A stretch of DNA of 42,368 bases from a virus. The DNA is taken from the IMG/VR virus record IMGVR_UViG_3300035698_022899, positions 1-42,368 of that record; one strand, 5' to 3'. Below the pieces are notes generated by a model. The model had not been told where the DNA came from and did no database searches. It saw only the letters and a program-made list of their open reading frames with translations. The translations under genes were made by a program, and so were the position numbers. This document shows, in pieces, positions 15,995 through 24,900 of this stretch. The stretch's first letter is position 1. The number at the start of each line of letters is the position of its first letter.

Positions 15995-18038
15995 ATTTAC
16001 ATTAGAACCTGACTTTGTAATTGAAGAGGAACCGTCATTTGATACGCTAGTCTCTGAAGGCATAGGTCTTGAACAGCGTAGATCAAAACGTGAACATTCA
16101 ATACGTTCATGGAAATTAGTTTTTCGTAACAGAACTCAAACAGAGGTTGATACAGCTAAGTCTTTTTTCAATGCCCGCCTTGGATCATTCGATTATTTTG
16201 AATGGGAAAATACAATTGATTCAGTAACATATACTGTTCGATTCGAAAAAGATTCATTCACATATAAAGCGAAGCAATACGGCGTGTATGACTTTGATAT
16301 TGTCCTTGCAGGATTGCTGCATTGGTCAACGACATCGAGTACGAGTACGACGAGTACATCTACGACGACTACTTCGGTTGAGAGTACGAGTACGACGAGT
16401 ACGAGTACGACGACTACTTCGACCAGTACGACGAGTACGAGTACGACGAGTACGAGTACGACGAGTACGAGTACGACGAGTACGACGAGTACGACATCGA
16501 CATCGACTACTTCGACCAGCACGACGAGTACGTCTACGACATCTACGACCAGCACGAGTACGTCTACGACATCTACGAGTACAACCAGTACGAGTACGTC
16601 TACGACCACTATTGAAGGAAGTACGTCTACGACATCGACGAGCACGACGAGTACGAGCACGACATCGACATCGACTACTTCGACGACATCAACGACATCG
16701 ACATCGACTTCGACTACTTCGACCAGTACGACGAGTACGAGTACAACCAGTACGAGTACAACCAGCACGAGTACAACCAGTACGACATCGACATCGACTA
16801 CTTCGACCAGTACGACGAGTACGAGTACGACGAGTACGACATCGACTTCGACTACTTCGACCAGTACGACGAGTACGAGTACGACGACAACGACTAGTGA
16901 AACACCATCGGGTGAGTTTGATTATCTCCAGTCGGCTGCGGATACAGCTAATTCAACCGTGTACACATTCTCAGACCAGAACTTAGGGGTGGCTGATGCT
17001 GATAGATATATTATAGTTACCGCAGCATCAAGAAAAGCTGGTTCAACATATACGTTAACAAGCATAACTATTGGTGGTGTTTCAGCCACTATAGTTGAAC
17101 AGGCAACTGGTCATAATTCTAATGCTGATTGTGCTGCCATTGCTATAGCTAAAGTACCAACAGGCACAACTGGTGATATTGTTGTAACATGGAGTGCAGG
17201 TTGTGTCCGTGCTGCCATAGGTGTCTACCGTGCAGTTGGCAACAGTCTTGCAGCTTATGACTCTGGTTCAAGTGTTGCAACTGATCCTACATACGATCTC
17301 GATATAACTGAAGATGGGTTTGCTATAGGGGCTGGGGTTTCAGGACTATCTACTTCAGCTGTGTGGACAGGCTTAACTGAAGATGCAGATGCGGTTGTTG
17401 AATCCAATATGACATACACATGGGGTAGCGACAAAAATATGTCTGCTGAAACAGATAGAACGATACTCATAAATATCAATTCCTCAATCGAAGTGGCAGG
17501 TGTCTTTGCTTCATGGGAATGTAGTAAATCAGGGAGTACGACGAGTACGTCTACCACTAGTACAACCAGTACGAGTACGACGAGTACGACATCGACATCG
17601 ACTACTTCGACCAGCACGACGAGCACGAGTACAACATCTACGACATCTACTTCGACGACATCTACATCTACGAGCACAACGACGTCATCGACGACAAGCA
17701 CATCGACAACAACAACTCTTGAGGTACCAACGATATCGATCGATGCGATATCGACACCGCAATCTAATGTTGTCTCAGTAACATATGATTTGACTACATC
17801 CCTGGCTGCAAAATGCTCTATAACATGGGATTATGATGATGGTGGGTGGCAGACATGTACCGGATCACCGCAAACAAACGTAAGTGAAGGCACGGGAAAG
17901 ACTTTCAATTGGAATTCAGGAGTGGATGTTTCATCTGACATAACAACAAAAATGCGAGCTCGAGCAACAGATAATCAATCGCCACCGCAGGTAAGCGCTT
18001 ATGATGAATCGAATGAGTTTGATCTTAATAATGCATAA
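15984..18038 (+). CDS. M-like minor tail protein expanded with two Thr/Ser tracts and two extra domains
   Basis: Of 684 residues, 1-114 form a beta-rich domain (DFVIEEEPSFDT, SIRSWKLVFRNR, FDYFEWEN) that resembles minor tail M / DUF2460-like proteins that cap the distal tail. Residues about 115-305 are a Thr/Ser polymer. Residues 306-515 form a beta domain with SITIGGVSATIVEQATGHNS. Residues 517-579 are a second Thr/Ser polymer. Residues 580-684 form a fibronectin- or PKD-like domain. The next gene is a paralogue of the first domain. This looks like tail tip architecture in which two display domains hang on flexible polymers. Confidence 0.75.
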   Translation: MSAKFTLEPDFVIEEEPSFDTLVSEGIGLEQRRSKREHSIRSWKLVFRNRTQTEVDTAKSFFNARLGSFDYFEWENTIDSVTYTVRFEKDSFTYKAKQYGVYDFDIVLAGLLHWSTTSSTSTTSTSTTTTSVESTSTTSTSTTTTSTSTTSTSTTSTSTTSTSTTSTTSTTSTSTTSTSTTSTSTTSTTSTSTSTTSTSTTSTSTSTTTIEGSTSTTSTSTTSTSTTSTSTTSTTSTTSTSTSTTSTSTTSTSTTSTSTTSTSTTSTTSTSTTSTSTTSTSTTSTTSTSTTSTSTTSTSTTTTTSETPSGEFDYLQSAADTANSTVYTFSDQNLGVADADRYIIVTAASRKAGSTYTLTSITIGGVSATIVEQATGHNSNADCAAIAIAKVPTGTTGDIVVTWSAGCVRAAIGVYRAVGNSLAAYDSGSSVATDPTYDLDITEDGFAIGAGVSGLSTSAVWTGLTEDADAVVESNMTYTWGSDKNMSAETDRTILININSSIEVAGVFASWECSKSGSTTSTSTTSTTSTSTTSTTSTSTTSTSTTSTSTTSTTSTSTTSTSTSTTTSSTTSTSTTTTLEVPTISIDAISTPQSNVVSVTYDLTTSLAAKCSITWDYDDGGWQTCTGSPQTNVSEGTGKTFNWNSGVDVSSDITTKMRARATDNQSPPQVSAYDESNEFDLNNA
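16327..16900 (+). repeat. Thr/Ser-encoding low-complexity repeat tract 3
   Basis: About 570 nt encode about 190 Thr/Ser residues, broken only by VES near the start and IEGS near 16612. It contains the 51-nt segment (16832-16882) that is identical to 130-180 at the left edge of the window. Long alternative frames on both strands are composition artefacts. Confidence 0.9.
17534..17720 (+). repeat. Thr/Ser-encoding low-complexity repeat tract 4
   Basis: This second tract within the same M-like gene encodes about 62 Thr/Ser residues between the GGVSATIV-containing domain and the C-terminal fibronectin-like domain. It ends in TTTLEVP; compare TTLE followed by the stop at 200 in the first tract. 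Confidence 0.9.
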
Positions 18039-18053
18039 TAGGAGATAATACAA

Positions 18054-18620
18054 ATGTCTGACTTTTCCTTACAACCTGATTTCGTTATCGAAGAGACACC
18101 TGAATTCACAACAGATATTAAAACGTTTGAGGGTGGGTCAGAGCAACGGCACTCTAAGCAAGCAAGTCCGTTGCGCAAATGGCGTCTTAGATTTATTAAT
18201 AGACAGCAAACAGATTTCACAACATTGCGTGATTTCTTTTTAGCACGAAAGGGAAAATATGATTCATTCACTTGGACAAACCCGATCGATGACGTTGAAT
18301 ATGAAGTAAGGTATGATAAAGATAGCTTAACATATAGATTAAAAGCGTATCAGGTATATGATTTTGATTGTGTATTTAAACAAATAATTGCTTGGACAAC
18401 GAGTACGACGAGTACGACAAGCACGAGTACGAGCACTACGACGACGAGCACGAGTACTACGACGACGAGTACTACGAGTACGACAAGCACGAGTACTACG
18501 AGCACAACTAGCACGAGTACTACGAGCACTACGAGCACTACGAGCACGAGCACATCAACATCGACGACGACGACGACAATAAGCACTACGAGCACTACGA
18601 GCACTACGACAACTGTATAA
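18054..18620 (+). CDS. M-like minor tail protein, paralogue with C-terminal Thr/Ser tract
   Basis: This 188-residue protein is a clear paralogue of the first 114 residues of the preceding gene: DFVIEE, EQRxSK, a WxLxFxNRxQT segment, then YDSFTWTNPIDDVEYEVRYD and YQVYDFDCVF align throughout. Residues about 116-188 are a pure Thr/Ser polymer ending at the stop codon, with no distal domain. ATG 18054 follows TAGGAGATAA. The pair is a tandem duplication in the lambda M position, between the tape measure and gpL. The bare polymer end may be the ancestral state or a loss of the display domains. Confidence 0.75.
   Translation: MSDFSLQPDFVIEETPEFTTDIKTFEGGSEQRHSKQASPLRKWRLRFINRQQTDFTTLRDFFLARKGKYDSFTWTNPIDDVEYEVRYDKDSLTYRLKAYQVYDFDCVFKQIIAWTTSTTSTTSTSTSTTTTSTSTTTTSTTSTTSTSTTSTTSTSTTSTTSTTSTSTSTSTTTTTISTTSTTSTTTTV
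18398..18616 (+). repeat. Thr/Ser-encoding low-complexity repeat tract 5
   Basis: About 73 Thr/Ser codons form the entire C-terminus of the second M-like protein. AGCACTACGAGC-type modules dominate, a different codon mix from tracts 1-4, which suggests independent local expansion. Confidence 0.88.
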
Positions 18621-18632
18621 GGAGCATTGATT

Positions 18633-19247
18633 ATGCCGAGAGTTATTTCAGCAACCTACATATCCGAGAAGAACAAAGAACAGAATAAACCAATATTCCT
18701 GTACACAATACACGAATATGATGGTACACATAACCTCACTTTTGCCGGATATGATTCAGATATTGTTTATGACGGAGTAACGTATGCGTCATTTCCGATA
18801 TCGCATGAATATATTGATGAGAACACCAGGGGCGAATTACCGTCAGTCAAAGTAACCATTGCTAATATATCGCGATTGATACAGGCTTATTTAGAAGAAT
18901 ATGATTTCAGAAAAAAGAAAGTGACAATTACGCAGGTATGGGCAAACTTGCTCGATGACGCTACTGCAAATATTGATTATGTTTACAATATTAATAATTA
19001 TACAGCCGATCAATACAACGTTGAATTATCCCTGCGAAGTAAGTTAGATATATTAAATGTTTCAATCCCATCAAGAACTTATTCGCGTAACTATTGTTCA
19101 TGGGTATTTAAGGGAACAGAATGTACTTATGCCGGATCTGAGTCATCATGCAACAAAACATTAACCAGGTGCCGAGAATTAAGCAATGAAGAAAGGTACG
19201 GTGGGTTCCCGTCAATACCGAGCAAAAGAATATACGGAGGTTGGTAG
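18633..19247 (+). CDS. minor tail protein L (tail tip, four-Cys metal or Fe-S site)
   Basis: The start is ATG 18633, preceded by AAGGAG; a TTG at 18627 is less likely. The 204-residue protein matches lambda gpL: a beta-rich N-terminal domain, then four cysteines in the C-terminal part (Cys155, 164, 173 and 180; CSWVFKGTECTYAG and SCNKTLTRC) and the closing motif RYGGFPSIP. In lambda gpL the cysteines bind an iron-sulfur cluster. The protein is part of the tail tip between M and the gpK/I/J complex. Its stop overlaps the next GTG as TAGTG. Confidence 0.85.
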   Translation: MPRVISATYISEKNKEQNKPIFLYTIHEYDGTHNLTFAGYDSDIVYDGVTYASFPISHEYIDENTRGELPSVKVTIANISRLIQAYLEEYDFRKKKVTITQVWANLLDDATANIDYVYNINNYTADQYNVELSLRSKLDILNVSIPSRTYSRNYCSWVFKGTECTYAGSESSCNKTLTRCRELSNEERYGGFPSIPSKRIYGGW

Positions 19248-19684
19248 TGGTTTCAGAAAGTGACATCATGCGTCTTTTTGTCGGTGTACCCTACAAACAC
19301 CACGGCAGAGACTTAGAGTCAGGTGCAGACTGTTGGGGATTAATCATGTTAATCTATAAGTCAATGGGATATACGTTATTTGATATCAATGAAGAATACG
19401 ATGAACATTGGGGATCAAAGGATAAGAATTATCTCATAGAGAATTATTACCGAGAGTGGGAGCCTATTGAAAAGTATAACTTTCTTGATATGGTTATGTT
19501 TAACAATAGGAAAGGTAAGGTTGACCATGCCGGGTTAATGTTAAAATACGGCAGGTTCATTCATGCCTGCAGGAAGACAGGGTCGGTTGTGTCGCGATTA
19601 AATGATAAAAGGTGGGGCAACTCAGTTAACGGGTTCTACACATTAAGGAAGATAAACAATGATAGCAGTAAAATACATACCTAA
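19247..19684 (+). CDS. NlpC/P60-family tail protein (gpK-like peptidase)
   Basis: GTG 19247 is preferred (145 aa) because CGGAGG ends 6 nt upstream; a TTG at 19241 would lie directly against that site. The catalytic Cys29 lies in SGADCWGL and His94 in KVDHAGLML, as expected for NlpC/P60 cysteine peptidases. Lambda gpK-like proteins carry this domain and are needed for tail tip assembly. They may also cleave peptidoglycan during DNA entry. The separate JAB-type domain of lambda gpK is absent. It overlaps the J-like gene by 26 nt. Confidence 0.85.
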   Translation: MVSESDIMRLFVGVPYKHHGRDLESGADCWGLIMLIYKSMGYTLFDINEEYDEHWGSKDKNYLIENYYREWEPIEKYNFLDMVMFNNRKGKVDHAGLMLKYGRFIHACRKTGSVVSRLNDKRWGNSVNGFYTLRKINNDSSKIHT

Positions 19685-22600
19685 TATTATTAGCAATGAA
19701 GACAGAGAAATAAAGGCCCTGACATTCTTGCGGCGTAAGCATTTGTCTGACTATCTGAAAGAGTCCGGAATCGATCATGCGGATCATACGATAATTTTAT
19801 CAGGGAAAAATGTTACTTCCGAAGATGAAGATTATTCAAAAATATTCGTCAATGATAATGAAGAAATATTAATCGTAAAAGAAGTTAATGCTCTGACCCT
19901 TTACGGCTTATGGGTTTTGATTAAGGTACTTTGGATTTATTACGTCCTGCCGAACTTATGGCAGACTATTGTATTCCTTGCATCAGTCGGATACTCAATA
20001 TATGCAGCACGGCAAAAACCAAAGATGCCTTCATTCGGGAATAGCCAAGACGAACAGTCGCCTACATATGGATGGGACGGACCAGCGACAACGCAGGATG
20101 TTGGCATACCTGTTCCTTTATTTTATGGAACACATATTGCTGCAGGAAATATTATTAATGCATTTGTTACTACCGATGAAGATAAGAACTATCTTAATGT
20201 ATTGGTAGCGTTATGCGAAGGTGAAATAAGTAGCATCAGCGATATTAAAATAAACGACAACCCTATTGCAAATTATGACGGCATAACAACCTACACAAGA
20301 ATGGGCACTAATACGCAGTCAGTCATACCAAACTTTAATGATTTGCATGACTTGCACGCAGTTAATGCTGCATTGACGAAAGATAATCCGTATATTTATA
20401 CTACCGTAGGGACAGAGATCGAGGGGTTCAGAATTCATTTGCAATTTCCCTCTGGCATATACAATATCAATGCTACCAGTGGCGCCGTTGGACCATACGA
20501 CGTGACCTATACTGTACACTATAGATCAACTGGAGTTGGGGCGTATATCAGTCTTGGCTCTACTACTGTGCACGAATCATCACGTACAGTTGTAAGAAGA
20601 ATATACGAGAAAATAGGAATACCAGCTGATCAATACGATATTAAAGTGACGAAAACATCGGCGGATTCGACGTCTGCAAACATTGGTGAAATGTCATTGC
20701 AGAGCATTGATGAATTAACTCCTGACGATCTTGCTTATCCCAATACAGCATTGCTCGGCATTAAGGCTCTTGCATCAGAACAGCTGTCAGGCGGAATGCC
20801 TAACTTCACAGTCATATTAGAAAGTTTACTAATAGATGTCCCGAAGGTAATGAACGGAGCATCAGAAGCTTCGTGGGCTGATTATTATTGGGACGCCGAC
20901 GCAGAAGAATATAAGTTATTATCAGATGATACATCACTAACATTCGACGGAAGTACATACGTCAAAAGATTCAGCGGAAACCCGATATTCTGTATGAAGG
21001 ATTTATTTTTGAATAACCGCTACGGCATAGGATCGTATATCGATTCTACAGAGGTTGATGATGACATGTTCCTTGAGATGTCGCGCTACTGTGAAGAGAA
21101 AGTCCCTGACGGTTCCGGCGGTTACGAAAAACGATTTATACTTGATGTTGCAATTGATAGTAGAAAGAAAGCCCTTGATTGGATTCTTAATTTATGTGCT
21201 ACATTCAGAGGGATGCCATTCTACGCAGGAGATTCAATAAAATTAAGAATAGATAAACCTGCTACTGCTATTCAGTTATTCACCATGGGGAATATGATAA
21301 AGAATACATTCTCCCAGTCATGGAAATCAACGAGTGATGTACCTAATACCCTTCAGGTGCAATTCATGGATAAGGATAAGAACTACGAGCAGGACACGAT
21401 AGCCTATATCGATGAGACTGCGTTAGCCGCCGGAGATCCGCAAAAAGAAATGCAACTAAGATTATACACGACACGATTAAGCCAAGCAATAAGAGAAGCC
21501 CGGTATGCGTTAAAGGTTGCAAAACATATAAATAGAACCATAGCGTTCTCTGTAGGTTGTGACGCTGTTGCTGTTTATCCGGGTGATCTTATTAGCGTAT
21601 CTCATGATGTGCCTCAGTGGGGGTTCTCCGGAAGAATTGCCCGCGGTTATTCAACGCAAGTAATGCTAGATAGAACGCTTACTATTGAAGAAGGATATAC
21701 TTATGCGATATTAATAAGAATGAGTGACGACACTCTTGAAGAAAAAACTGTAACGAATGCTGCCGGCGATACAAACATACTCACTGTGAGTTCTGCGTTT
21801 ACAAAAACACCTCAACAATATGATGTTTACTCGTTTGGGAAAACAAGCATTGTGGTAAAGGATTTCCGCGTTGTCGGCCTACAGAAGAACGGCACACAGG
21901 AAATACGCATAGACGCGATAGAGTACAACTCAGGTGTATACGATGATACGGCAATAGATTTGCCGGTAACAAATTATTCAGCCCTCGATATATCAATACC
22001 GCCTGTTGAAAATATTGCTCTCACAGAACGGTTGGTGAAATTGGCCGACGGTACGATTTCTGATGTAATCGATGTTTGGTGGAAGAAACCGAACATGCCT
22101 AATTACGTCCAGACAGTAAAGAAATTCTACATATATATTACGCAAGACACTACACAGGGAGTATGGACGAAAGCTGGTGAAACAAACTCAATGTCCTTCT
22201 CGATAACTGACGGCATCGAGGATCTACAAAAATATTATGTTGCAGTTACAACAGTAAATGCATTCGGCGAAGAGGCTGCTATTAACCAAAGCTCTCAAGC
22301 TGAGATAACTATAGTAGGTAAGTCGGCGGCGCCGAGCGATGTTACTACATTTCTCGTTAACCAGGCAAGAGATAAATTATACTTTGGCTGGACTGAAATA
22401 TCAGACGTTGATAGATCAAGCTATGAAATCAGAGCCGGATCAGATTGGGAGTCAGGCGCGGTGATAGTGTCTGGTATCAAGAGTGATCATTACACCACGA
22501 TCGATTTCAGGACCGGTGCAGACCTTCCTTACTGGATTAAAGCAATAGATACAACCGGTCATTATTCAGAGAATGCGCTCGAGGTAACAATTACAATAGA

Positions 22601-23291
22601 TACGATACCCTTCCAGAACATTATCAAGAATTACAATGAAGAGTCTGATTGGACTGGCACAAAATCTGGCACAGAAAAAGACGGCAACAACCTCATAATC
22701 ACTGCAGGGATATTAAGCGGAGCATATATTACGCCGATACGTGACGTCGGATATGTGGCTACATTCAGGGTCGGCCTTGAAGTTGTTACTTCTGTAAGCC
22801 AGGGCAGATCGTTTGATACTGACGGAACAACACAGTTCGATACGTTTGGAAGCCTACGTTTTACAGGGGAAGAAATACCCGGAGCTACTGCATTTCAAAT
22901 TAGAACATCCAATGATAACGTTACTTGGAGTGCTTGGGCGACATGGCAGGCCGGTGATTATAGATGTAGATACTTCCAGCTAACAATGACTATGGCCAGG
23001 ACAAACGTTGATTCTGCGCTTAATTGTTCTCAACTCGAGTACTATGCTGACTTGCCAGACGTCGATGAAAATGGTGAAATAAGAGTTGTTAATGCAGCTT
23101 CAGGAGGCACAGTAACTTTTGGAAAAACATATCATGAAGATCCGGTGGTGAACATATCAATATTAACTGGAGGCGGAGTGTATTATAGGTTCAGTTCAGT
23201 TCCGGATACAGTAGGATGTACATTTCAGATATACGACGCTGCCGGAAACAAGAGAACAGGAACATGTCGATACCATGCTCATGGAATATAA
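19659..23291 (+). CDS. tail tip host-specificity protein, fused gpI-gpJ type
   Basis: This 1210-residue protein is the largest in the window. Residues 1-75 recall the ubiquitin-like domain of tail assembly protein I (HTIILSGKNVTSEDED, NDNEEILIV). Residues about 80-115 form hydrophobic helices. From about residue 140 comes the gpJ pattern (DVGIPVPLFYGTHIAAGNII, then LNVLVALCEGEISSISDIKI). Later parts include the VAVYPGDLISVSHDVPQWG segment near 640 and fibronectin-like modules from about 790, ending in beta-rich display domains. gpJ forms the tail tip and binds the host receptor. The far C-terminus would determine specificity. The ATG at 19659 lies inside the K-like gene. Confidence 0.88.
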   Translation: MIAVKYIPNIISNEDREIKALTFLRRKHLSDYLKESGIDHADHTIILSGKNVTSEDEDYSKIFVNDNEEILIVKEVNALTLYGLWVLIKVLWIYYVLPNLWQTIVFLASVGYSIYAARQKPKMPSFGNSQDEQSPTYGWDGPATTQDVGIPVPLFYGTHIAAGNIINAFVTTDEDKNYLNVLVALCEGEISSISDIKINDNPIANYDGITTYTRMGTNTQSVIPNFNDLHDLHAVNAALTKDNPYIYTTVGTEIEGFRIHLQFPSGIYNINATSGAVGPYDVTYTVHYRSTGVGAYISLGSTTVHESSRTVVRRIYEKIGIPADQYDIKVTKTSADSTSANIGEMSLQSIDELTPDDLAYPNTALLGIKALASEQLSGGMPNFTVILESLLIDVPKVMNGASEASWADYYWDADAEEYKLLSDDTSLTFDGSTYVKRFSGNPIFCMKDLFLNNRYGIGSYIDSTEVDDDMFLEMSRYCEEKVPDGSGGYEKRFILDVAIDSRKKALDWILNLCATFRGMPFYAGDSIKLRIDKPATAIQLFTMGNMIKNTFSQSWKSTSDVPNTLQVQFMDKDKNYEQDTIAYIDETALAAGDPQKEMQLRLYTTRLSQAIREARYALKVAKHINRTIAFSVGCDAVAVYPGDLISVSHDVPQWGFSGRIARGYSTQVMLDRTLTIEEGYTYAILIRMSDDTLEEKTVTNAAGDTNILTVSSAFTKTPQQYDVYSFGKTSIVVKDFRVVGLQKNGTQEIRIDAIEYNSGVYDDTAIDLPVTNYSALDISIPPVENIALTERLVKLADGTISDVIDVWWKKPNMPNYVQTVKKFYIYITQDTTQGVWTKAGETNSMSFSITDGIEDLQKYYVAVTTVNAFGEEAAINQSSQAEITIVGKSAAPSDVTTFLVNQARDKLYFGWTEISDVDRSSYEIRAGSDWESGAVIVSGIKSDHYTTIDFRTGADLPYWIKAIDTTGHYSENALEVTITIDTIPFQNIIKNYNEESDWTGTKSGTEKDGNNLIITAGILSGAYITPIRDVGYVATFRVGLEVVTSVSQGRSFDTDGTTQFDTFGSLRFTGEEIPGATAFQIRTSNDNVTWSAWATWQAGDYRCRYFQLTMTMARTNVDSALNCSQLEYYADLPDVDENGEIRVVNAASGGTVTFGKTYHEDPVVNISILTGGGVYYRFSSVPDTVGCTFQIYDAAGNKRTGTCRYHAHGI

Positions 23292-23303
23292 GGAGACTAC
23301 AGT

Positions 23304-23546
23304 ATGTCAAAAAAAATAATACCACATAGAATGATCATAGACCTTAATCCTGACGGAACATTCAAAACAGGAATCCTGCAGTATAGACTGCGCCATAACG
23401 GTGCCGGCGACAATAAGTTTTATACAATGGCTATTGACGGGGGGATAAGCCTCCCGACTATTAATACATTATTAATAAAAAGCAAAGAACATGTGGAAAT
23501 CGGCGAGAAAATTCGTCCGAACGTAAGTGATGGGAGGCCTTTATGA
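23304..23546 (+). CDS. hypothetical 80-aa protein downstream of the tip gene
   Basis: This small basic, beta-rich protein (MIIDLNPDGTFKTGILQYRL) starts at ATG 23304 behind AAGGAGAC and overlaps the next gene by 4 nt. I do not recognise a family. Its position directly after the J-like gene suggests a tail-tip accessory or fibre attachment protein, but nothing in the sequence proves it. Confidence 0.7.
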   Translation: MSKKIIPHRMIIDLNPDGTFKTGILQYRLRHNGAGDNKFYTMAIDGGISLPTINTLLIKSKEHVEIGEKIRPNVSDGRPL

Positions 23547-23887
23547 TCAAAGATAATGCATTATGTTGCGACAGATGCAAGAAACCGGTGATGAAAGACA
23601 CAGCTTATATCGCGGTAAGCGCTAGTGTTATCATGTTTGATAACAATATCAAACCAAACGTATTTACCTGCGTTGAGCAAATGTATAATTATGCTCAAAA
23701 GATAATAATGCATCCGCAGTGCTGGGTAAATACTCTGGCTGATCACGGAATTGAATTATACGATATGAACGAAGTCGCTAAAGGGTACAAGCAAAAACGT
23801 AAAAGAGAAGGCAACCCGCCGATTAAAGAATTATATAAGTGGTGGGAACGCCTATTCATAAGGAAATTAAAAAAGAAAAAGACTTAA
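23543..23887 (+). CDS. hypothetical zinc-binding 114-aa protein
   Basis: The ATG overlaps the preceding stop (ATGA). A CCDRCKKPV knuckle near residues 8-15 and a second pair in MHPQCW near residue 58 form a plausible zinc site of C2HC type, like prokaryotic treble-clef proteins. The C-terminus is strongly basic (FIRKLKKKK). The function is unknown. The basic tail could bind DNA or membrane. Confidence 0.7.
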   Translation: MIKDNALCCDRCKKPVMKDTAYIAVSASVIMFDNNIKPNVFTCVEQMYNYAQKIIMHPQCWVNTLADHGIELYDMNEVAKGYKQKRKREGNPPIKELYKWWERLFIRKLKKKKT

Positions 23888-23899
23888 GGAGGAATAGCT

Positions 23900-24856
23900 A
23901 TGGCTTGGGATAATGCAATACCTTCAAACGATGAATTATTAGTAAACTTTCCTGCTCTATGCAGGGCTAATTGGGGTGCTGTTGAAGCATTTACAGATGC
24001 ATCATTGCAGATAACTAATGGTAAGGTTGCCCCAGGTGCAGGCATAGCTGATTCAAAATTAGCCCAAATAACAACAGCATCGAAAGTACATGGAACGGCA
24101 CTAACCGGCATGGCAAGCGTACCGGCTGCGGCTGGCGTATTGCCGTCTGCTAACTCACCAAACAAACTAGCGGCCGATGCCGCGGATACCACTCCTCAGT
24201 ATTTAGATAGCTTGATCAATACTGATATGTTCGAGGTATCTGCTGGTGATCTATTAGAATTAAAAGACGGCGGTATCGAGGCTGAAAAGTTTGAGAGCGG
24301 ATCAGCTGCCCCCGGCAATTGGAAGTTCTATGGGACAAGCGCTGCAGGAGCATTCGGCTTTCGCTCTCCTGATCACGGTAATTTAGTTGGCCTCACTGAT
24401 GATGATCATGATACCGGCGCAAACGCGTATTTAAACGTAGCACGCCATGACGCTGATCCTCATGCCGGACTCTCTATTAGCCAGGCGCAACATGCCGATT
24501 ATGTAGCGGGTGGTGTACGAATTGCCGAGTCTGACGATGCCGTAACAGGAGCAGCAGCAGCTTCCTACGTAAAGTGCAAAGAAATTTTGCTAGATGCCGG
24601 CGGAGAGTTGAGAATTTATTTTAAACTTACATATGCTCCCGCTCCAAATGGAACACCTAAAGCAAGAATCTATCGTAACGGCGTAGCTGTAGGAACCGAA
24701 CAAACTGCCATATATGGAAATTCAGAAGATATAGCAGGGTGGAGCGTAGGTGATTTGTGTCAGTTGTACCACAAAGGAGACGGGTTCGTTGCGCCTTCTT
24801 CATCTAATTTCCGGCTTTCTGCAACTGTTAGAAAGTCGATAAGGGTTATTTCTTAA
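23900..24856 (+). CDS. tail fibre-like protein
   Basis: This 318-residue protein has a strong ribosome site (TTAAGGAGGAATAGCT). It is Ala/Asp/Gly-rich with short repeated hydrophobic patterns (ITNGKVAPGAGIADSKLAQI), a GLTDDDHDTGANAYLNVARH segment that resembles shaft-to-head transitions of phage fibres, and a C-terminal beta-sandwich (GELRIYFKLTYAP). Its place after the tip genes fits a receptor-binding or side fibre. No enzyme motif was seen. Confidence 0.7.
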   Translation: MAWDNAIPSNDELLVNFPALCRANWGAVEAFTDASLQITNGKVAPGAGIADSKLAQITTASKVHGTALTGMASVPAAAGVLPSANSPNKLAADAADTTPQYLDSLINTDMFEVSAGDLLELKDGGIEAEKFESGSAAPGNWKFYGTSAAGAFGFRSPDHGNLVGLTDDDHDTGANAYLNVARHDADPHAGLSISQAQHADYVAGGVRIAESDDAVTGAAAASYVKCKEILLDAGGELRIYFKLTYAPAPNGTPKARIYRNGVAVGTEQTAIYGNSEDIAGWSVGDLCQLYHKGDGFVAPSSSNFRLSATVRKSIRVIS

Positions 24857-24900
24857 TCTATATAGTAATCAACTATAAAAGACACGACAAAAAGAGCGTA

